A stretch of 64,000 nt of DNA from Nonomuraea lactucae (GTDB taxonomy: Bacteria > Actinomycetota > Actinomycetes > Streptosporangiales > Streptosporangiaceae): positions 16,364-80,363 of the forward strand of contig NZ_QNFZ01000257.1 in assembly GCF_003313395.1 (NCBI RefSeq), read 5' to 3'. A model generated the notes under the pieces. That model was not told where the DNA came from. It saw only the letters and a list, made by a program, of their open reading frames with translations, and searched no databases. Both the position numbers and the translations under genes were made by a program. Positions 60,083 to 64,000 of the stretch are shown in pieces; position 1 is the first letter of the stretch, and each line of letters opens with the position of its first letter.

Positions 60083-60903
60083 TGAGCCGCTACGCCGCGA
60101 TGTTCGAGTCGGCCAGGGCGGAGCGCAGTGCGCCGGTGATCGCGTGGTCGGTCGTCGGTGACCCGACTCCGGAGACGTGGCTGGACACCGTCGACGCACT
60201 CGTGTCGGCGGGGGCGGCGGCGCTGGAGCTGTCGATCGCGTTCTCGGACCCGTCTGCAGACGGGCCGGTCAACCAGGGCGCCTACTCCCGGGTGCTCGGC
60301 AAGGTGGACAAGAATCACGCGGTCGCGCTGATCAAACAGGTGCGTGAGCGCTACCCCGATCTGCCAATCGGGCTGATGACCTATGCGAACCTGGTCTACA
60401 TCCCCTCCCCGGAGGCGTTCTACGCCGCGTGCGCTGCGGCAGGCGTGGACTCGGTGCTGGTCGCGGACGTGCCGGTGCACGAGGTCGAGATCTTCAGCGA
60501 CAGGGCGGCGGCTCACGACATCGAGATGGTGCTCATCGCCCCGCCGAACGCGCAGGAGCCCGAGCTCAAGGCGATCGCCGAGCAGTCGCAGGGGTTCGTC
60601 TACCTGGTGTCCCGCGCCGGCGTCACCGGCACCGACCGTGAGGCCCAGTCGCCGCTGAAGTCAGTGATCGCGACGCTGAAGAAGTACGGCGCCCCGCCCA
60701 CCGTCCTCGGCTTCGGCATCTCCCGAGCCGAGCACGTCCGCAACGCGATCGCCGCAGGGGCGGACGGCGTCGTGGTCGGGTCCGCGTTCGCGAAGCTGGT
60801 CGCCGAGCACCTCGACGACCCGGCCGCACTCACTGCGGCGTCGACCGGGCTGGTCACCAACCTGCGCTCAGGCGCCGGCATTGAGCGCGCCGCACCGCGG
60901 TGA
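60082..60903 (+). CDS. trpA: Tryptophan synthase alpha subunit, enteric type
   Basis: 273-aa TIM barrel that releases indole from indole-3-glycerol phosphate. The catalytic Glu49 (ALELSIAFSDP) and Asp60 (SADGP) match E. coli numbering exactly; YLVSRAGVTG and the phosphate loops GFGISRAEHV and VGSAFAKL are intact. Segments such as LMTYANLVY, GVDSVLVADVPV and APPNA are E. coli-like rather than actinobacterial. ATG 60082 overlaps the trpB stop, so an alpha-beta complex is likely. It may supply indole or an analogue, or be a resistant copy protecting against a Trp-synthase inhibitor (inference). Confidence 0.87.
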   Translation: MSRYAAMFESARAERSAPVIAWSVVGDPTPETWLDTVDALVSAGAAALELSIAFSDPSADGPVNQGAYSRVLGKVDKNHAVALIKQVRERYPDLPIGLMTYANLVYIPSPEAFYAACAAAGVDSVLVADVPVHEVEIFSDRAAAHDIEMVLIAPPNAQEPELKAIAEQSQGFVYLVSRAGVTGTDREAQSPLKSVIATLKKYGAPPTVLGFGISRAEHVRNAIAAGADGVVVGSAFAKLVAEHLDDPAALTAASTGLVTNLRSGAGIERAAPR

Positions 60904-61009
60904 TGCCCAGGCTCTCAAGTGATCCCCAGCGCCCCGAGCGGGCGGCATGACGGCCGGCCGACGTACCCGTCGGATCCAGCCGCCACCGAGGACCTCTCCT
61001 GTCGGTCAG

Positions 61010-63667
61010 TCAGCGGCCGGCTGCGCTGTCAGGCAGGCCGGTGCACAGGGCGTCCTTCACGGGAGGCTCGTTGGTGTCCAGCCGGCCGCAGCGCACGACG
61101 GGACGCGCGTGACCCCACTGCGCCTGCTCCACTCTCATGATGGCGATCGCCTTGTCGGTGGGAGTGTGCTGGTCTGCGGCGCTGAAGTTCACCACACCGC
61201 TGGATCCCGCCCACGAGGTGTCCCCTGACGTGCGGGCCAGCCTGTAGAGGATGTCGCCCCGGCTGGGCAGCCGCTCGTCCTCCTGCCCTCCTGCGGCGCT
61301 GGCGGCCCGGTAGGCGGCGTTGGCCGCCCGGTAGACCACGTCGGCCGCGTCGTAGGTGAGGATGAGGTTGTCGTCGGAGGCCTTGGGGTGGGCGCCGTTC
61401 AGCAGCTTGCCGACGAACGCGGTGGCCTTGGCACGCTGCCACAACGCCCGGTGCCCCAACGCCATGTGGTAGACCTCGACCTGCTTCATGTTCGCGATCT
61501 CGTCGCCGTGGTCGCTCACCACCTTGACGACGTCGTCGCCCGCGATCACCTTCACCTCACCGCAGGCCTGGCCCTCGATCGCCGTGAGGAACGGACGGAA
61601 CTCGGACGCGCGTCCCGCGTAGACCAGGACGTCCGGCTCGAGCTTGCACGCCTTCTCCGCGGCCGTGGAGATCCCGCCCTCGTCGACGGTGTACGGAATC
61701 CGGCCCGTGACCTTGACATGCTCCTTCTCCAGCGCCTTCTCGAAGTCGTCCGCCAGGTTGTTGGTGTACTCGTCGGCGGGCGACTGGTCCTCGACGATGG
61801 CCGCGGACGGTCCGTCCAAGGCCGGCAGGAGGGTCCGCCGGGCGAACCGGGCGCCCAATGTCGCCTGGCGGAAGTTCGTCGGACCCACCTGGAAGTAGTA
61901 GGGGGATGGGTCGCCAGGATCGCCGGTCTTGGCCGGGTTCTTGATGTAGCCGAGCCCGTCCGCGGTCGCCGTGCTCGCCACCATCGGGATCTTCGCCAGG
62001 TGCAGTTCCGCGATCGCGTCGCTGACGCCCGTCACGCTGCGCGGCAGGCCCACGACGCCCATCACGTGCGGGTCCTGCTCCGCCATCTCGGTGATGAGCT
62101 GTGCCGTCCTGCGCCCCTGGCCGAAGTTGTCGCCCGCGTTCGCGATCAGCACACGTAACCGGGGAGTGCTCGAGACCGTCCGCTGGTACTCCTCGAGCGC
62201 CATGAGCTCGGAGACCGCTGCCGCGAGCCTGGTGTCGTCCGGCGCGGTCTTCCTGATCGAGAACTCGCCGAACAGGACCAGGCTGACGTACCGTCCGGAG
62301 TCCGTGGCATAGACGTTGTTCGCGTCGATCTTCTTGATCAGCCCCTTCACGTCACCGTCGAACAGGTCATCGGGCGTGGCCCGGGTGGCATTGACGATGC
62401 CGACGCACTCGCCGCCGATCCGCTCGGCCCACGGCAGGCCACCGCAGTGCCCGTCCCTGTCGCGCTGGATCCAGTAGACCAGCGCGAGCGGGACGACCAG
62501 GAGCAGAGCCATCGCCGCCCAGTAGCCCATGGCCCGCGCACGGTGCGGCGACGCCGGATCGTCAGGCGGGTTCGCGGGCAGGGCGGTGGCCTCGATGTTC
62601 AGCCGCAGGTCGGGGACGCCCAACCGGGCCGTGTTCTGCCACTGCCGGACCGCCTGCTCGAGATTGCGGAGGTCCTCCGGCGTCGCCGCGCCGTGCGCGG
62701 GCGGGCCATCCGGCACGGCCGCCAGCACGACCATCGGGGCGAACAACCCGGTCTTCTTGGTGATCTCCTCCAACAGCCGCAGGAACCGCGCGTTGGTCCC
62801 GCTGGGATCGGTGACCTGGAGGACCAGGAGGGAATACTGGCCCCTGCCCCAGCTCGGCCACGGAATGATCCACTTCTTGTACGCCTCGTGCAGGTCCTGC
62901 ATCAGCGCGTGGACCAGCAACTCATCGATCTCCTCGTCCCCTGCGGCCGCCAGGCGCAGCGCGTACTGCGGCAGCCGCTCGAAAGGCCTTCTCCTCAGTT
63001 TCGGTTTCTTGGCGAACCAGCCGGTGAAGAGCGACCCCCGGATCGACAGAACGCCCTGCGCGGCGGTGCCGGCCAGGGCCACCAGGGCGCCGAGCAGCCA
63101 GGGAATGACACCGACGAGGTCGGAGGCGCCACCGGCCCACCAGACGGCCAGGGTGCCGACCGGCACCCAGGTCGTGGCGGCCCGTGTCAGGAAGTCGGCC
63201 GAGGTCTTGACGCCTTGGTCGCCGCCGCGTTTGCCCCTCCGCCATTCCTTGAGACGCTTCTTGAACGCCTGGTAGTCCGTGTGCGACTGCGGGTTGGGCG
63301 GCGCGGCGCCCTTCGGCCTCTCCCTCGCCCACAGCACGAACTGGGCGAGCGGGAAGCGCGGCGGCGGCAGGAGCGACCCGCCCACCGGCTTGCCCAGCCG
63401 GCCGTCTTCACCCGCCAGCGACTTCACCAGGCCCAGGACCGACGTGTGCTCGCCGTCCGTGACGCGGGCATAGGGCACGGCGTCCTCGAACGGCTTGGCG
63501 AGCATGTCGACCGCGGCGAGCGCCTGCCGGCCGGTCACCAGCACGGTCGGCAGCGGCGGATCCGCCCGCCAGAACCTGTGCCGGCCAATCAACATCTCGA
63601 TGACGCTGCGCAGATCGGCCACCTGGATGGCCCTCCAGCCGGTGCCCACCCCGATTCGGTGAACCAA
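61010..63667 (-). CDS. Membrane protein with C-terminal type-1 periplasmic-binding (receptor ligand-binding) domain
   Basis: 885-aa protein. The N-terminal third is cytosolic, with possible relics of a P-loop region and a segment LLVLQVTDPSG; two hydrophobic segments lie at about 175-210 and another at about 385-405 (AAMALLLVVPLALVYWI). From about residue 450 to the end is a LivJ-like binding domain (GVVGLPRSVTG, IPMVASTATADG, YYFQVGPTNFRQ, SAAIVEDQSPADEYTNN). Such proteins are common in actinomycetes, with unknown ligands. The start TTG 63667 is doubtful: an in-frame stop lies just upstream, and a neighbouring frame reads EPLLLIIGSPNRG, which would join on if one G near 63643 were extra. Confidence 0.65.
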   Translation of the reverse strand: MVHRIGVGTGWRAIQVADLRSVIEMLIGRHRFWRADPPLPTVLVTGRQALAAVDMLAKPFEDAVPYARVTDGEHTSVLGLVKSLAGEDGRLGKPVGGSLLPPPRFPLAQFVLWARERPKGAAPPNPQSHTDYQAFKKRLKEWRRGKRGGDQGVKTSADFLTRAATTWVPVGTLAVWWAGGASDLVGVIPWLLGALVALAGTAAQGVLSIRGSLFTGWFAKKPKLRRRPFERLPQYALRLAAAGDEEIDELLVHALMQDLHEAYKKWIIPWPSWGRGQYSLLVLQVTDPSGTNARFLRLLEEITKKTGLFAPMVVLAAVPDGPPAHGAATPEDLRNLEQAVRQWQNTARLGVPDLRLNIEATALPANPPDDPASPHRARAMGYWAAMALLLVVPLALVYWIQRDRDGHCGGLPWAERIGGECVGIVNATRATPDDLFDGDVKGLIKKIDANNVYATDSGRYVSLVLFGEFSIRKTAPDDTRLAAAVSELMALEEYQRTVSSTPRLRVLIANAGDNFGQGRRTAQLITEMAEQDPHVMGVVGLPRSVTGVSDAIAELHLAKIPMVASTATADGLGYIKNPAKTGDPGDPSPYYFQVGPTNFRQATLGARFARRTLLPALDGPSAAIVEDQSPADEYTNNLADDFEKALEKEHVKVTGRIPYTVDEGGISTAAEKACKLEPDVLVYAGRASEFRPFLTAIEGQACGEVKVIAGDDVVKVVSDHGDEIANMKQVEVYHMALGHRALWQRAKATAFVGKLLNGAHPKASDDNLILTYDAADVVYRAANAAYRAASAAGGQEDERLPSRGDILYRLARTSGDTSWAGSSGVVNFSAADQHTPTDKAIAIMRVEQAQWGHARPVVRCGRLDTNEPPVKDALCTGLPDSAAGR

Positions 63668-63782
63668 TGATCAGCAGAAGTGGTTCATCATGTCTCAGGA
63701 TCGGCGAGATTGAAACGGCAAGGCGGGAGACCGAGGGCCCGCACAGTCGGCGTCCGGTCCTCTGACGCGGCCACGTAAGGTC

Positions 63783-63797
63783 ATGATCGAGGATCAT
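63783..63797. promoter_or_regulatory. Inverted repeat ATGATCGAGGATCAT
   Basis: 6-bp perfect arms with a 3-bp centre, 37 bp before the ATG of the Tat-exported protein. Possible operator; no regulator gene is near. Confidence 0.35.
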
Positions 63798-63834
63798 CGC
63801 GATCTGTACGACCGCATCCAGGAGGAAAGTCGCC

Positions 63835-64000
63835 ATGCCCCCTGCCCCGGCCTCCCCCGACGCGCCGCTCCCTGCCGCCGGGCCGGCGTCACCACCGTCC
63901 CCACCGCTCACACCGTCCCGCCGGGCCGTCTTAGCCGGCGCCGGCGCCGCCCTCGCCGCCACGATCATCCCCGCCACCGCCACGCGCGCCCGGGCCGACG
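63835..64000 (+). CDS. Tat-exported protein, N-terminus only (runs off right edge)
   Basis: ATG 63835 has a strong CAGGAGGAAAG ribosome site. The 55 visible residues consist of a Pro/Ala-rich leader, the twin-arginine motif SRRAVLAGAG, a hydrophobic stretch (AALAATIIPATA) and a likely cleavage region (TRARAD). The protein should therefore be exported folded, as many cofactor-containing oxidases, phosphodiesterases and hydrolases are. The catalytic part lies beyond the window, so no function can be given. Confidence 0.75.
   Translation, partial: MPPAPASPDAPLPAAGPASPPSPPLTPSRRAVLAGAGAALAATIIPATATRARAD

Noticed and set aside
62447-63670. 407-codon rightward open frame
   Set aside because: Antisense shadow of the receptor-like protein, Arg/Gly/Val-rich and motif-free.
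1-64000. CRISPR arrays, tRNA and rRNA genes
   Set aside because: No regularly spaced repeats of 24-40 bp with spacers, no recognisable tRNA cloverleaf or rRNA segment was seen by eye; a tRNAscan or Infernal run would be decisive.

Overview
The window is high-GC DNA (GC-rich third codon positions, GGAGG-type ribosome binding sites, frequent ATGA/GTGA/TGATG stop-start overlaps, SCO6745-type and LuxR/NB-ARC proteins) typical of a filamentous actinomycete (Streptomyces, Nonomuraea or Actinomadura-like). Genus cannot be fixed from the sequence. No rRNA, tRNA, CRISPR array or replication origin was seen. Most of the window is accessory: catabolic operons, each beside its own regulator, then an unusual gene set that looks biosynthetic, with decayed insertion-sequence and integrase fragments between blocks.

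0-12 kb is a catabolic regulon: a Baeyer-Villiger monooxygenase (cut by the left edge), a thiolase, an SCO6745-family protein, two closely related metallo-beta-lactamase-fold hydrolases, a fumarylacetoacetate hydrolase (FAH) family enzyme, an SDR, an RbsABC-type importer and a SnoaL-like protein. A GntR/FCD regulator sits in the middle. Three promoters carry the same palindrome, AATAATCGATTATT or a 13/14 match, probably that regulator's operator.

12-29 kb holds a frameshifted LuxR/ATPase regulator, two VOC proteins and a DUF1801 protein. Next comes a gamma-glutamyltransferase / amino-acid permease / cupin group with a second GntR/FCD regulator and ATTGGATCCAAT sites. After that a TetR-controlled group (RidA, DUF1275, DszC/HsaA-like flavin monooxygenase, alpha/beta hydrolase, flavin reductase, cupin, SnoaL, NmrA-like) has two copies of a 19-bp operator-like dyad.

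29-51 kb holds a SnoaL-like protein, a P450 with a large ATPase regulator, a TetR-SDR-SDR unit, a meta-cleavage-type aromatic operon (FAD hydroxylase, extradiol dioxygenase, FAH) divergent from a NarL-type two-component system, and an operon of a receiver-only protein, an SMP-30 lactonase, a histidinol-dehydrogenase-like enzyme and an SDR. A second RbsABC-type importer follows, whose binding protein shares a rare CAxPxCAL motif with the first. The block ends with a WD40 relic and a MarR / aldo-keto reductase pair with a clear operator.

52-61 kb is the most interesting part: a BtpA/SgcQ TIM-barrel protein, a 36-codon ORF, a membrane-anchored P450, a class IV aminotransferase, a GTP cyclohydrolase II-like protein whose catalytic Tyr is replaced by Ala, a Rieske ferredoxin, a BenE-type permease, a 32-aa membrane peptide, and a trpB-trpA pair of enteric rather than actinobacterial type. 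I know of no pathway with this combination and propose it as a candidate undescribed biosynthetic system. The right end carries a large receptor-like protein with a type-1 periplasmic-binding domain and the start of a Tat-exported protein.
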